Assembly: GCA_011048475.1 (NCBI GenBank)
Contig: DSDZ01000125.1
Location: 1 to 16,926 of the forward strand
Source: Bacteroides sp.
GTDB taxonomy: Bacteria > Bacteroidota > Bacteroidia > Bacteroidales > GCA-2748055
Reading direction: 5' to 3'
DNA length: 16,926 nucleotides
The notes beneath the pieces were generated by a model that was not told where the DNA came from, searched no databases, and saw nothing but the letters and a program-made list of their open reading frames with translations. Every line of letters begins with the position of its first letter. Within the stretch, counting starts at the first letter, position 1. Below, in pieces: positions 8,101-15,659 of this stretch. A program made the translations under genes and the position numbers.

Positions 8101-9566
8101 TCGTAGATGTATATCTGGCCGCTTTTGGTCCCCGCCCAGGTATATCCCTTCGAATCCACATAGATGGATCTCACCACATTCTGCAGCCTGGTTTCGGGTC
8201 TGGGAACGGGAACGATATAATCGAACGCCGGATCGATGGTGATCATCCGGCTGAGTCCTTTCCCGAACCAGTTGGTCCCGATCCACAGGTTCTTCTCCCG
8301 GTCCTCCATGATGCATTCCACGATGCTTGACTGGAGGGAGGAAGGATCTGAAGGATCATTCTTGAAAGCAATGAACAGGTCTTTTTCACGGTCGTAAAGC
8401 TGTATGCCCAGGTTCTGACCTCCCACCCAGAACTGGTTTCTGCTGTCCTCGTGAATACGGATCCTTTCATCATCCGTCAACCCGTGCAGCCTTTCCGGAG
8501 TCAGGGTGTAGTGACAAAACTTTTCTGCGGCAGGGTCAAACCTTGTGATGCCGAATTCATCGGTCAGCAGCCATACCTGCTCGAACCGGTCGCAGTAGAT
8601 CTGCCGGATGACTTTGCCGGCTCCGGGATGTGTGATGTTGAATTCGCTGAGCAGCTCATTCTCCGGATCATAAGCCAGCAGCTGACCCAGCGAGGTCCCT
8701 GCCCAGAGCCTGCTCCCGTCTGATGTGAGGGAAGTGACCTCAGCCGGGCTTTCCTTCCCGTTTCCCGATCCCGTGCCGAATGAATCAAACCGTCCGGTCG
8801 ACGGATCATACCGGATGAGTCCCTTTTCCTTGCCCACGAACCAGAGGGTACTGCCCAGTACCTCATAGTCAGAAAATGACGCTTTCCGGTCATTTCCGCC
8901 CTCTTCTGTAAAAAAACTTTCCACCCGGGGCTGATCCTTCCCGATCTCCCCTTCATGGATCCGGTGCAGTCCGCGATCCGTCCCCAGCCAGAAGTACCCG
9001 TTCATATCCCGGGTCACAAACAGCACATTGTTGCTCGAAAGGATCCTGTCTTTTCCCGGAACATTCAAAAGGTGGTAAATCTGCAGCTCATCACCCATGT
9101 CTTCAGAGCGAATGAAAAACACCCCTGACCGGTCCGTGGAAAGGCAGACATCACCGGTTTCGGAGAGGAAGAAATGATTGCACCTGGTCTGCTCCGGACT
9201 TTTCCCGGCCGGCGGGAAAGTGATTGTTTTTTCGGTGGCCGGATTGAAATACTGGTATTTCCCGTCATAGGTCTGGACCCAGAGCTTCCCCTGCTGATCT
9301 TCCATGATGGACAGGATCCGGTTGATTCCCGCCTGGGAACCTTCAATGTCATTGAACTTATATATCTTGAAACTGTACCCGTCATATTTATTCAGGCCGT
9401 TGAAGGTCCCGAGCCAGAGAAATCCCAGCCTGTCCTGGTGAATGCAGGTGACCGAATTGTGCGACAGCGGATTGATGGAATACACTTCCTCAAACCTGAT
9501 CTCCGGCTGTGCCCGTGCCCACACCAGGCACGAAAGCAATACCAACATATGTGAGATCCTGTACAT
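5130..9566 (-). CDS. Hybrid two-component system sensor kinase/response regulator (HTCS, AraC-type output)
   Basis: One-protein signalling system of 1478 residues, of the kind that controls polysaccharide utilisation in Bacteroidota. In order: signal peptide (1-20); about 14-15 Reg_prop blade motifs (LWLGT/GL type, about 32-790), enough for two seven-bladed periplasmic propellers; Y_Y_Y domain (about 840-908); transmembrane helix (about 917-936); HisKA with phospho-acceptor H965 in SHEIRTPL; HATPase with N box (N1080, N1084), DTGIGI (1115-1120) and GTGIGL (1145-1150); receiver domain with acidic pair D1236/D1237, phospho-acceptor D1278, S1308/S1309 and K1330; and a C-terminal AraC HTH pair (about 1375-1475). 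All signalling residues are present, so it should be functional. Known family members bind oligosaccharides released from a specific glycan; the adjacent GH28 gene suggests a pectic ligand (inference). Unlike its neighbours it has an SD-like AGGAG a few bases before the ATG. It ends in TAA, so TAA is a normal stop in this genome. Confidence 0.96.
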   Translation of the reverse strand: MYRISHMLVLLSCLVWARAQPEIRFEEVYSINPLSHNSVTCIHQDRLGFLWLGTFNGLNKYDGYSFKIYKFNDIEGSQAGINRILSIMEDQQGKLWVQTYDGKYQYFNPATEKTITFPPAGKSPEQTRCNHFFLSETGDVCLSTDRSGVFFIRSEDMGDELQIYHLLNVPGKDRILSSNNVLFVTRDMNGYFWLGTDRGLHRIHEGEIGKDQPRVESFFTEEGGNDRKASFSDYEVLGSTLWFVGKEKGLIRYDPSTGRFDSFGTGSGNGKESPAEVTSLTSDGSRLWAGTSLGQLLAYDPENELLSEFNITHPGAGKVIRQIYCDRFEQVWLLTDEFGITRFDPAAEKFCHYTLTPERLHGLTDDERIRIHEDSRNQFWVGGQNLGIQLYDREKDLFIAFKNDPSDPSSLQSSIVECIMEDREKNLWIGTNWFGKGLSRMITIDPAFDYIVPVPRPETRLQNVVRSIYVDSKGYTWAGTKSGQIYIYDPDLNPVHILEEDPGVNYSGYNVYSIVEDRNGIIWLCTKGAGIFFSEQPVQEVSPHYERMTFGTIQHDPATENSLNNNNVYDLALDDLGRVWVATYGGGLNLIETDGNGRHIFTQFTTGNSNLTSDKLRDLHIDRNGRLWLASTLGINYIDIYKESKNQMAIGNILSGSPGSGTLSYNDIVMIMEDKNGHLWLGTAGGGVDVIPDPSGDRFGFNHFSEKDGLKDDYILSLTEDIYGFIWIGTASGLSRYNPVSGDITNYDKKIGLPEVSFSERTSTSSPSGRVLFGTVNGFYAISPDRITTEDLNPTICLTGLQLNNVEIAPGAKGSPLDRSISYMQELRLKSHQSNFAISFSMLSFKSPESNHYSYMLEGFDEGWNYIGTQNKATFTNVPPGSYTFRVKGLNSDLSEHGTEASLQVVILPPVWRTKPAIILYVLVFFLLLYFSYRIARRFVRLKNNLKVEKRVAESKLRFFTNISHEIRTPLTLILGPVDNLISQKGLRADVRQQLVMVHRNTKRLLRMVNQLLDFRKVQSEQMQLRIQEISLIPFLQQIYESFEMLARQKQIHFRLIFDRADEDLKIWGDIQKLDSVIFNLLSNAFKFTKENGNISIIVSREFEPESSVRILVRDTGIGIDRDKLDLVFNRFFVSHTEGDNLFQGTGIGLSLCQEYVRLHKGEIQVESTKGKGTDFILRLLTGNAHFEDDVIVKEREAYSYTPKVLPEESPVPQLHMPAGKRVDGEKRQHILVVEDDLEMCGYLQGMLEPVYQVHISKDGIDGWNKALQLTPDLIITDIMMPGMDGIELTEKIKDEFKTCHIPVIMLSSRSEVESQVEGLQTGAEAYISKPFHTELLISQVQSLLSQRKRIREIFESRIELKPDEVRVAPKDKEFIKKVIRIIEENLSDPEFNVEKLAAKTYISRTLFYKKIKGITGYQPVELIRMMRLKKAAKYIETGEFTVSEVAYMVGYNDIRYFSTSFKKQYGVSPSRYQFSQT

Positions 9567-9722
9567 CCTCTCCTGTCCCCTTTCGGTTCTCTTTGCACGA
9601 TACTTCCTGCAAAGATAGGGTCAAATTATTTATTTTAATATTGTACTTTGTGTTTTCGATCACCCGTTCACCCGGGAACAGCCCGCGTGGCGGCTCAGAT
9701 CATGTAAATATTTCATTCTGCG
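9567..9722. promoter_or_regulatory. Divergent intergenic region between HTCS and Gfo/Idh/MocA gene
   Basis: These 156 bp must hold the promoters of two divergent genes. An AT-rich core (about 9620-9655) separates two GC-richer flanks. It contains the HTCS -7 box at 9610-9617 and, on the plus strand near 9645-9651, TACTTTG, which is one base short of the TAnnTTTG consensus and a weak candidate for the oxidoreductase gene. At 9666-9679 lies GTTCACCCGGGAAC, a partly palindromic 14-mer with GTTC/GAAC arms, preceded by a CACCCG direct repeat. Whether it is an operator cannot be told from the sequence. Confidence 0.4.
9610..9617 (-). promoter_or_regulatory. Candidate -7 box (TATCTTTG) for the HTCS gene
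   Basis: The minus strand reads TATCTTTG, an exact TAnnTTTG match 44-51 nt upstream of the HTCS ATG, predicting a leader of about 35-40 nt. The sequence upstream of it is AT-rich, as is usual for Bacteroidota promoters, but no clear -33 TTTG stands at the normal distance. Confidence 0.5.
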
Positions 9723-10709
9723 ATGGCTGAACGAATCATACAGTGGGGAATGATCGGCTGCGGGGATGTTACCCGGAAGAAGAGCGCCCCTTCATTCAAC
9801 AAGATCCCTTATTCCAGACTGGTGGCCGTGGGAAGCCGCACCCCTGCAAAAGCGAGGGACTATGCCCGACGGAACGGTGTTCCCGCATGGCATGAAGATC
9901 CCGTGGATGTGATCACCGATCCCGCGGTGGATATCGTGTATGTGGCAACCCCTCCCGGATCGCATGCCCGGTATGCCCTGCATTCCATCGATGCGGGGAA
10001 ACCGGTTTACATCGAAAAGCCCATGGCCCGTACCGGGGAAGAATGCGACCTGATCAACCAAAAGGCTGAAGAGAAGGGGATTCCCGTATTCGTGGCCTAC
10101 TACCGCAGGGCACTGGACTACTTTCTCCGGGTGAAGGAGATCATCCATGCGGGAACCCTGGGCCGGATCCTGACCGTCCAGCTGCAGCAGTGGTTCACCG
10201 CCAGGCCGGAGGATGCCGACCGGGAACATCCGCCGTGGAGGGTCATTCCGGAGATATCAGGAGGAGGTTATTTTCATGATGTGGGATGCCATGCCCTGGA
10301 CATCCTTTTTTACATGCTCGGTGATCCGGTGGGAAGCTGCGGTACGGAAACCAATCTCGCAGGGCTTTATAAGCCCGGGGATACCCTCTCGGCGGTGGTC
10401 ACCCTTCCGCGGGGTGTGATCCTCACCGGCAGCTGGAGCTTCATCATGCCGGTCCCCCTGCAGAAGGACATGGTGGAGGTGACAGGGGAAAAAGGCAGGC
10501 TCACCTTCTCAATGTTCAGCTTCGACCCGATCGTTCACTTCGACGGGAAACAGGAGACCCGGTACACCACCGTGCAGCCGGAGCATATCCAGATGCCCTT
10601 TATCAGCACCATTGTCTCGCAGCTCAGGGGAGAAGACAGCTGTCCCTCCACAGGCCAAACCGCGGCCGTCACCAGCAGGGTGATGGATCAGATCCTGGCG
10701 GGATGCTAG
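9723..10709 (+). CDS. Gfo/Idh/MocA-family NAD(P)-dependent oxidoreductase
   Basis: A cytoplasmic 328-residue dehydrogenase of the glucose-fructose oxidoreductase/inositol dehydrogenase/MocA family. The N-terminal Rossmann fold has the dinucleotide loop G-M-I-G-C-G (9-14), VYVATPPGSH (72-81) and the diagnostic E-K-P motif (98-100). The C-terminal alpha/beta domain has GGGYFHDVGCHALD (180-193), with H190 and D193 in the usual catalytic positions and D186 and G188 conserved. Length is normal for the family, and no signal peptide is present. Substrate cannot be read from the sequence; members oxidise or reduce sugars, sugar acids, inositols or related compounds. It is divergent from the HTCS gene and might be co-regulated with the GH28 locus (inference). 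Start chosen at the ATG just before AERIIQWGMIG; nothing upstream in frame fits. Its stop codon overlaps that of the convergent gene. Confidence 0.93.
   Translation: MAERIIQWGMIGCGDVTRKKSAPSFNKIPYSRLVAVGSRTPAKARDYARRNGVPAWHEDPVDVITDPAVDIVYVATPPGSHARYALHSIDAGKPVYIEKPMARTGEECDLINQKAEEKGIPVFVAYYRRALDYFLRVKEIIHAGTLGRILTVQLQQWFTARPEDADREHPPWRVIPEISGGGYFHDVGCHALDILFYMLGDPVGSCGTETNLAGLYKPGDTLSAVVTLPRGVILTGSWSFIMPVPLQKDMVEVTGEKGRLTFSMFSFDPIVHFDGKQETRYTTVQPEHIQMPFISTIVSQLRGEDSCPSTGQTAAVTSRVMDQILAGC
10706..10709. other. Overlapping stop codons of convergent genes in one CTAG
   Basis: The palindrome CTAG gives TAG on the plus strand (10707-10709, oxidoreductase) and TAG on the minus strand (10706-10708, CotH protein). 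The genes overlap by 3 bp and have no intergenic terminator, so each transcript must run into the other's 3' coding region or stop inside it. Confidence 0.95.
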
Positions 10710-13700
10710 AACAGCATCATCTTTTTGGTGAACATTTTGCTTTCCTGCGCTGAGCGGACAACCATCCTGCAGAAGTAGATCCCTTCCTGTACCCTGTTGC
10801 CTGCATCATCCCTTCCGTCCCAGCTCTCCAGGTATGATCCGGCGGGATGTGTTCCGCTCACCAGTGTGGCAATTTTCTGTCCCATCAGGTTATATACGGA
10901 AAGCTCCACCACCGATTCGGCAGGCAGGGTGAATCCGATGTGGGTCATCTCCGAGAAGGGATTGGGATAGTTCTGTCCCAGGTGATAGGCGGAGGTTTCC
11001 CTGACCGGTTTTTCCACAGCCGTCTCCTCCGTGTCGTCCCGCCCGGGAGAACCGCCGATGTGGTGTGACTGCCTCCAGAGTGCGGCATCGTTCTGATCAT
11101 CTGGCGGGTTAAACTCGAGTGGCACCAGGGAATGTCCCAGCCCGTCGGCCATCAAAGGCCAGGGGGACTGGTCACGGTAACGGACGGCACAGAGGGTGTC
11201 CTCACCGGGACCCGCCAGCACAACCCATTCTCCGTTGTTATCCAGGTTGCCGCCGTATTCACCGGTGGGCAAAAAGCCATACCGTTCGTAAAACCAGAGC
11301 CGGTCGGATGCCAGCACGGCAAAACCTCCCGGCTTCAACCCGGTTTCCGGCGGAAAAGTAAATTCGATCCCGTCCAGAAAGGTCACTCCCCCCAGGTCAA
11401 GGGTGGACTGACCCACGTTCTTCAGTTCGATGAATTCAAATTTGTCCTGGTCGATGGTATCTTCGGGGAAGGGATGATAATGGACCTCTGTGATCCGTAT
11501 GTCGTGAAGGTCCTCGGGAAATGTGAAGAATACATTGACCATGGCACTCCACTCCCCTTCCAGGAAGGTCCGTGCCATGAAATGACCGGAGCGGTCCAGG
11601 ACCAGCCCTTCCGAATACATGACCGCCTCCGGGGAGATCCCGGAAGAAAGCTGATCACCTGAGATGAGTTCCGCCATGCACAGGAAATCCGAACTGGTGG
11701 TCTTTGCATTGAGTGCATGGATCGCCAGCAGGTTCTCCCCTTCTTCCAGCAGTCCGATGTGGTCAGAAATGTTGAACAGTCCGGCCGCTGTGGCTTCATG
11801 GGTATCCGTGGAAGCGGAATTCCACACCGGTTCGGCCGGCGCATTGGCCCCGGCCACCCTGGTCCCGTTCAGGTACAGAACGAATCCGTCGTCATACCGC
11901 ATGCGCAGGTACAGGCTTTTCATGTCCCGGATCTGATCCGGCGCTACCGTGAACGGGATCCTGATGTAACAGGAGTTGTTGGGATCTGCAGCCGTCTGGT
12001 ACATGGCATTTTCAAGATCGAGCGTGATCAGATCCCCGTACCCGGTTTCCACCTCATACCCGACCCCCCCCGGCGATCCCTGGCAAACCAGCCAGGATCC
12101 GTCGTTGTAGTCCGGGTCGGTATACCACAGGTCCCCGATCGCAGAGCCAGGGACCAGTACATGCTTCAGCGCGTCCTCCGGAACCAGGACCGTCTCATTT
12201 CCCTGATCCCCGGCCATCCAGATGGCGGGATCCTCTCCGCTGGTAGTGAAATAAACGACTCCTACCGCCGAGGACATGGTCAGCACATCTCCCCTGGAAA
12301 CAGGCTCCTCGTACAGGGATTCCCCGTTTACCAGAAAGACCGGGGCATCCACTTCAGGATAGAGCCCCGCAGACCGCAGCTGATTGAGAAAAACTGAGGT
12401 CCGCTGCGGAAAATAGGTGTTCAGCATGAAATCGCTCTGGACAAGCCAGTGATCCTCGTAATTGTACAGATAAAAAGGTCCCACGGTCTGGTACTGGTGC
12501 ACATCCCTGCGGTAATCGCCCCACCTGGCCGATTCCACGGGAATGACCGGCTCCACCTGCTGCATCCGGAAGGTCCACCTCCCGCGGGTTGATTCCGGCG
12601 TGAGGATTCCCCCGTGGAAACAGTGTTTCTGCACCCGGTCGGCAAAGAGCCTGCGGAAGGCCTCGTTCTGCCTGAGCTGCTGAAAAACCCTGCTGGGGCA
12701 TTGATCATTGTTCATCGACAGCACGTTCCCCGTAACTGTTTTCACCATGTGTTCCGCATCCCAGCAGAGAAATTTGAATCCCGTCCCGGGTTCCACCCTG
12801 TTCCTGACGGCTGCCCAGTTGTGATGGTCCCAGTCCGTATTCCCCCCATAGAAATTGATCAGCATGTAATCTGCCAGGTTTACCACATCCACCATCGCCT
12901 CAATGGCGGGATCGGGGGTCCCGTCCTCCCGGTGGCCCTGTATCCGCTGGTATGCCTCATTGCTTTCCAGTCCGTCGTTGGCCATGCTGATCAGCCTGTT
13001 CCAGGAATCGATCTCCCCGTCAATCACATCCTGGTAATCCTTGATCAGGTCAAATTCATCCTTGCTTCCCTCCAGGTAGTCTTCCGCAAAATCGCTGTCA
13101 AGTCTCTCCGAAAGCGCATATACGCCCCAGTAGATCCCGTTGATGTACAGGTGCACGTATTCCGACCGGCTGGAGGGATGTCCCATCGCCCGCTGTGTGT
13201 CCTTGGTCCAGATGTCCCGCAGGTACTGCGCCCGCTGCCTTTCATCGTGGCTGTGGTGGATCCAGGAGTTCCCGAAGCCCGCCCTCAGAATGACCGTGTT
13301 GAAGCTGCCGGCCGCACCGGGACCGAAAAGCGGGTATCTGAGCCGCGTGGGACCGTATTCATTCTTGAAAACCAGACGGAAAGAGTGCTTGGGCGACTTT
13401 TCCGGCCGCCTGGAATGCCCTCCCTGGATCCTGATCCCGCAGTTTTCCTGGAACGCCAGGGAGCCATCCGCACCGAAGTATTCCACGGAACCGGGTCTTT
13501 CCCAGCCCTTCCCCAGTCCGTCTTCGGTCCGGCTCAGCGGGGGACCGGTATAAATGTAGATCCCCCCGGTATCCGGATCGGTGGAATGGGAAAAAAAGTA
13601 GCCGATATCCGACACCAGCGACATGGTGGGAATGGATTTCAGCGCCTCGATCACCTCGGCGGCAAAAGCGGGATCCGACATCATTTCCGGATCCATTTCG

Positions 13701-14566
13701 TAATCGGCGATGGCCGTTCCCGAAATGGCCGTATAAGGACCCCACTCTGAAGGGTATCCCGGGGGCTGGTTGTTCTGCCGGATCACATCTTCCAAAAAGA
13801 GGTATGTGCGGGTGACCACCCGGCTGGGCAGGTGCCCCTCCTTGACTGCAACGGCCCGGACGACCATGGTGGTTTCGATTGTCACCGGGCCGGTGTAAAG
13901 AATCCCCGATGCTTCATCCGGGGTATTCCCGTTGGTCGTGTAGTAGATGCTGGCTCCCGCCACCTCCGATGTGATCTCCAGGGCGAAGGGGGCTTCAAAA
14001 AAGCCGTGCTGCATGCCAGGCACAGGATCGGGGAGAATGGCACCGGAGCCCATGTTTTCAGAACCCGGCGTGGGCACACCGAAGACACAGTAATACCCGT
14101 CAAGGAATCCATATGAGAGATCGGTCTGCTGGATGGGGAATGCCGGATCAAATGCGCTTACCGGGTTACCGGCGGGACTGACCAGGGCCAGGTATTCCCC
14201 GTCTCCGTCAAGACTGAAACCGGTGTGCAGTTCATACCCCGCTATATGGCGGTCCTTCCCGGAGGCGAACACGAGCAGGTACCCGCCGGCCGGTAGGGTC
14301 ACATCCGGGAAGATCCATTTTCCCGGTTCGGCCGGATCGTCGGTCAGGCACCAGCCGGCCAGCGACTGGTCCGCCGTCCCTTCATTATATAACTCGATCC
14401 AGTCGGCATACGTCCCGTCTTCATCGGCCAGGGTGGATTCATTCAGGGCTATGAACTCATTGATCCGCACAGAAGTCTCCTGACCCTGAACGGTTTTTAT
14501 AAAAAATAAAATCGCTACCACCAGGAAGGCAGCACGGATAAAGCCTGTTTTATTTGATTCCTGCAT
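10706..14566 (-). CDS. T9SS-exported CotH-kinase / lamin-tail-domain protein
   Basis: A large exported protein of 1286 residues. Signal peptide (about 1-28, ending VQGQ); lamin tail domain (about 30-160, RINEFIALNESTLADEDG); chitobiase C-terminal-like domain (about 195-256, IYYTTNGNTPD); CotH-kinase domain (about 310-735). The kinase shows IPTMSLVSD, a GIRIQGGHSR strand, VHLYINGIYWGVYALSER (471-488), GGNTDWDHHNW (574-584) and FLCWDAEH (599-606). D578 or D580, N583 and D603 are the likely catalytic and metal ligands by analogy with spore-coat kinase CotH. Next come a degenerate second chitobiase-like module (about 741-785), a jelly-roll carbohydrate-binding-like domain (about 800-960), a second lamin tail domain (about 1020-1140) and a type A T9SS sorting domain (YPNPF at 1200-1204 to the KKMMLF end). 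It should be secreted or surface-anchored. Kinase activity in this family is documented for CotH itself; here it is inference. Substrate unknown. A -7 box abuts the start codon. Confidence 0.9.
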   Translation of the reverse strand: MQESNKTGFIRAAFLVVAILFFIKTVQGQETSVRINEFIALNESTLADEDGTYADWIELYNEGTADQSLAGWCLTDDPAEPGKWIFPDVTLPAGGYLLVFASGKDRHIAGYELHTGFSLDGDGEYLALVSPAGNPVSAFDPAFPIQQTDLSYGFLDGYYCVFGVPTPGSENMGSGAILPDPVPGMQHGFFEAPFALEITSEVAGASIYYTTNGNTPDEASGILYTGPVTIETTMVVRAVAVKEGHLPSRVVTRTYLFLEDVIRQNNQPPGYPSEWGPYTAISGTAIADYEMDPEMMSDPAFAAEVIEALKSIPTMSLVSDIGYFFSHSTDPDTGGIYIYTGPPLSRTEDGLGKGWERPGSVEYFGADGSLAFQENCGIRIQGGHSRRPEKSPKHSFRLVFKNEYGPTRLRYPLFGPGAAGSFNTVILRAGFGNSWIHHSHDERQRAQYLRDIWTKDTQRAMGHPSSRSEYVHLYINGIYWGVYALSERLDSDFAEDYLEGSKDEFDLIKDYQDVIDGEIDSWNRLISMANDGLESNEAYQRIQGHREDGTPDPAIEAMVDVVNLADYMLINFYGGNTDWDHHNWAAVRNRVEPGTGFKFLCWDAEHMVKTVTGNVLSMNNDQCPSRVFQQLRQNEAFRRLFADRVQKHCFHGGILTPESTRGRWTFRMQQVEPVIPVESARWGDYRRDVHQYQTVGPFYLYNYEDHWLVQSDFMLNTYFPQRTSVFLNQLRSAGLYPEVDAPVFLVNGESLYEEPVSRGDVLTMSSAVGVVYFTTSGEDPAIWMAGDQGNETVLVPEDALKHVLVPGSAIGDLWYTDPDYNDGSWLVCQGSPGGVGYEVETGYGDLITLDLENAMYQTAADPNNSCYIRIPFTVAPDQIRDMKSLYLRMRYDDGFVLYLNGTRVAGANAPAEPVWNSASTDTHEATAAGLFNISDHIGLLEEGENLLAIHALNAKTTSSDFLCMAELISGDQLSSGISPEAVMYSEGLVLDRSGHFMARTFLEGEWSAMVNVFFTFPEDLHDIRITEVHYHPFPEDTIDQDKFEFIELKNVGQSTLDLGGVTFLDGIEFTFPPETGLKPGGFAVLASDRLWFYERYGFLPTGEYGGNLDNNGEWVVLAGPGEDTLCAVRYRDQSPWPLMADGLGHSLVPLEFNPPDDQNDAALWRQSHHIGGSPGRDDTEETAVEKPVRETSAYHLGQNYPNPFSEMTHIGFTLPAESVVELSVYNLMGQKIATLVSGTHPAGSYLESWDGRDDAGNRVQEGIYFCRMVVRSAQESKMFTKKMMLF

Positions 14567-14570
14567 CCGG

Positions 14571-14578
14571 CAAAACTA
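14571..14578 (-). promoter_or_regulatory. Candidate -7 box (TAGTTTTG) abutting the CotH-protein start
   Basis: The minus strand reads TAGTTTTG, an exact TAnnTTTG match, ending only 4 nt before the ATG. With normal -7 spacing transcription would begin at or next to the ATG, giving a leaderless or nearly leaderless mRNA. The upstream 60 bp are AT-rich. No clear -33 TTTG is visible. Confidence 0.4.
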
Positions 14579-14756
14579 ATAAATAGATAATAAACAGATG
14601 TTGATAAATCGTCCGCCTTTGTTAAAATCTATCCCGATATATCATACGGATCAGGCCGGTTCCGGTTAGGATAAATGCCCAAAAACATACATTTTTATGG
14701 TCAGAAATGAACCCGTATCACGCATCCTTTTTATTTTTTTTCAGTCATTATTATAA

Positions 14757-15557
14757 ATGCATAAATCATTCTTTGAAGTGAATTCACTGTACACCATCAT
14801 TCTCGGGGCGGAGGGAGAGCTGGGCCGGGCCATGGCCCGTGAAATTGCCCGGCGGGGCTGCAACCTGATCCTCATTTCCACCACAAAGTGCGACCTTCAG
14901 CGGTTTGCCATCGGTCTGCAGCTGAATGAGGATGTACAGGTGGAAGCTTTCAGGCTGGACCTTTCGGATCACAAAGCCATCCGTGAATTCACCTCAAGGA
15001 TGCAGTCGAATTATGAGATCCGGGCCCTGATCAATAACATTACCTGCGACTGGTCGGTGACCCTGAACAGATGCATTCCGGAATTCTCAAGGGAAGGTTT
15101 TCTGGCCCGGTTTCGCGGAGCCGCCATCTTCACATGGGGATTATTGCCGCATATGGTGAAGCTTTCCTCTTCCTTCATTCAGCACATCATTCCCTTCCCG
15201 TTCAGTAAGGAGCAGTTCATCCCGGAAATGCAGGAATCGGTGAATAAAATGTCTTCGTTTGCGAAGGAACTGGAGAAGGAGCTGAAACATTCATCCGTTT
15301 CGGTAAGCCTGATGCATCCTGCGCCCATCGGGAATTTGATGAAGGATCTGGATCTCTCGGAAGATCTCCCTGATCATGAGCGTGCGATGACTCCCGGCCT
15401 GATTGCCGAGAAAGCTGTCGACGGAATGTTGCGGGGCGACAGGCTGATCATTCCGGGATTCCGGAACCGGGTCCGCTTCTTCCTGAGCCGCCAGCTGGTT
15501 TCCTGGTTCAGATCCGGTCCGCCGTCTCTTGACCCGGACCTGCAGCCCTCGGTCTGA
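14757..15557 (+). CDS. SDR-like protein lacking the catalytic tyrosine (probable pseudo-enzyme)
   Basis: A 266-residue cytoplasmic protein with the fold signature of short-chain dehydrogenases/reductases: LYTIILGAEGELGRAMA (11-27) for the first strand and nucleotide loop, a basic residue pair after the first helix, LDLS (67-70; D68 equals the adenine-contacting Asp), INN (92-94; the NNAG motif cut to NN), and HPAPIGN (187-193) where PG motifs sit. The Gly-rich loop is altered: Glu21 stands where the second conserved Gly is expected. The active-site YxxxK aligns with E160-S-V-N-K164, so the lysine is kept but the tyrosine is Glu; the catalytic Ser position falls in HIIPFPF. It is therefore unlikely to be a normal oxidoreductase and may bind a nucleotide or act as a scaffold. 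It is divergent from the CotH gene and convergent with the ABC permease. No SD; the ATG at the end of TTATAAATG fits best. Confidence 0.75.
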   Translation: MHKSFFEVNSLYTIILGAEGELGRAMAREIARRGCNLILISTTKCDLQRFAIGLQLNEDVQVEAFRLDLSDHKAIREFTSRMQSNYEIRALINNITCDWSVTLNRCIPEFSREGFLARFRGAAIFTWGLLPHMVKLSSSFIQHIIPFPFSKEQFIPEMQESVNKMSSFAKELEKELKHSSVSVSLMHPAPIGNLMKDLDLSEDLPDHERAMTPGLIAEKAVDGMLRGDRLIIPGFRNRVRFFLSRQLVSWFRSGPPSLDPDLQPSV

Positions 15558-15659
15558 ACCTGTTCCCGCTCCGTTTTATACACCTCCGTGTTCCCGAACA
15601 GATGGACCCCGGAGCTCCTAAAGGATGACCACCTGCACCAGGTAAAGAATATCTTCCGG

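Noticed and set aside
12614..13750. Plus-strand ORF of 378 codons
   Set aside because: It is antisense to the CotH-kinase domain, whose motifs are recognisable. The plus-strand translation is rich in Pro, Val and Arg with no domain pattern, typical of a GC-rich shadow frame.
14653..14666. CCGGTT direct repeat in the CotH/SDR divergent region
   Set aside because: Two adjacent 6-mers in one place are too little to support an operator call.
15631..15643. Small hairpin ACCTG-CAC-CAGGT between the convergent SDR and ABC permease genes
   Set aside because: The stem is only 5 bp with no U-run on either strand. Too weak to call a terminator, although a terminator would be expected somewhere in this 102-bp gap.
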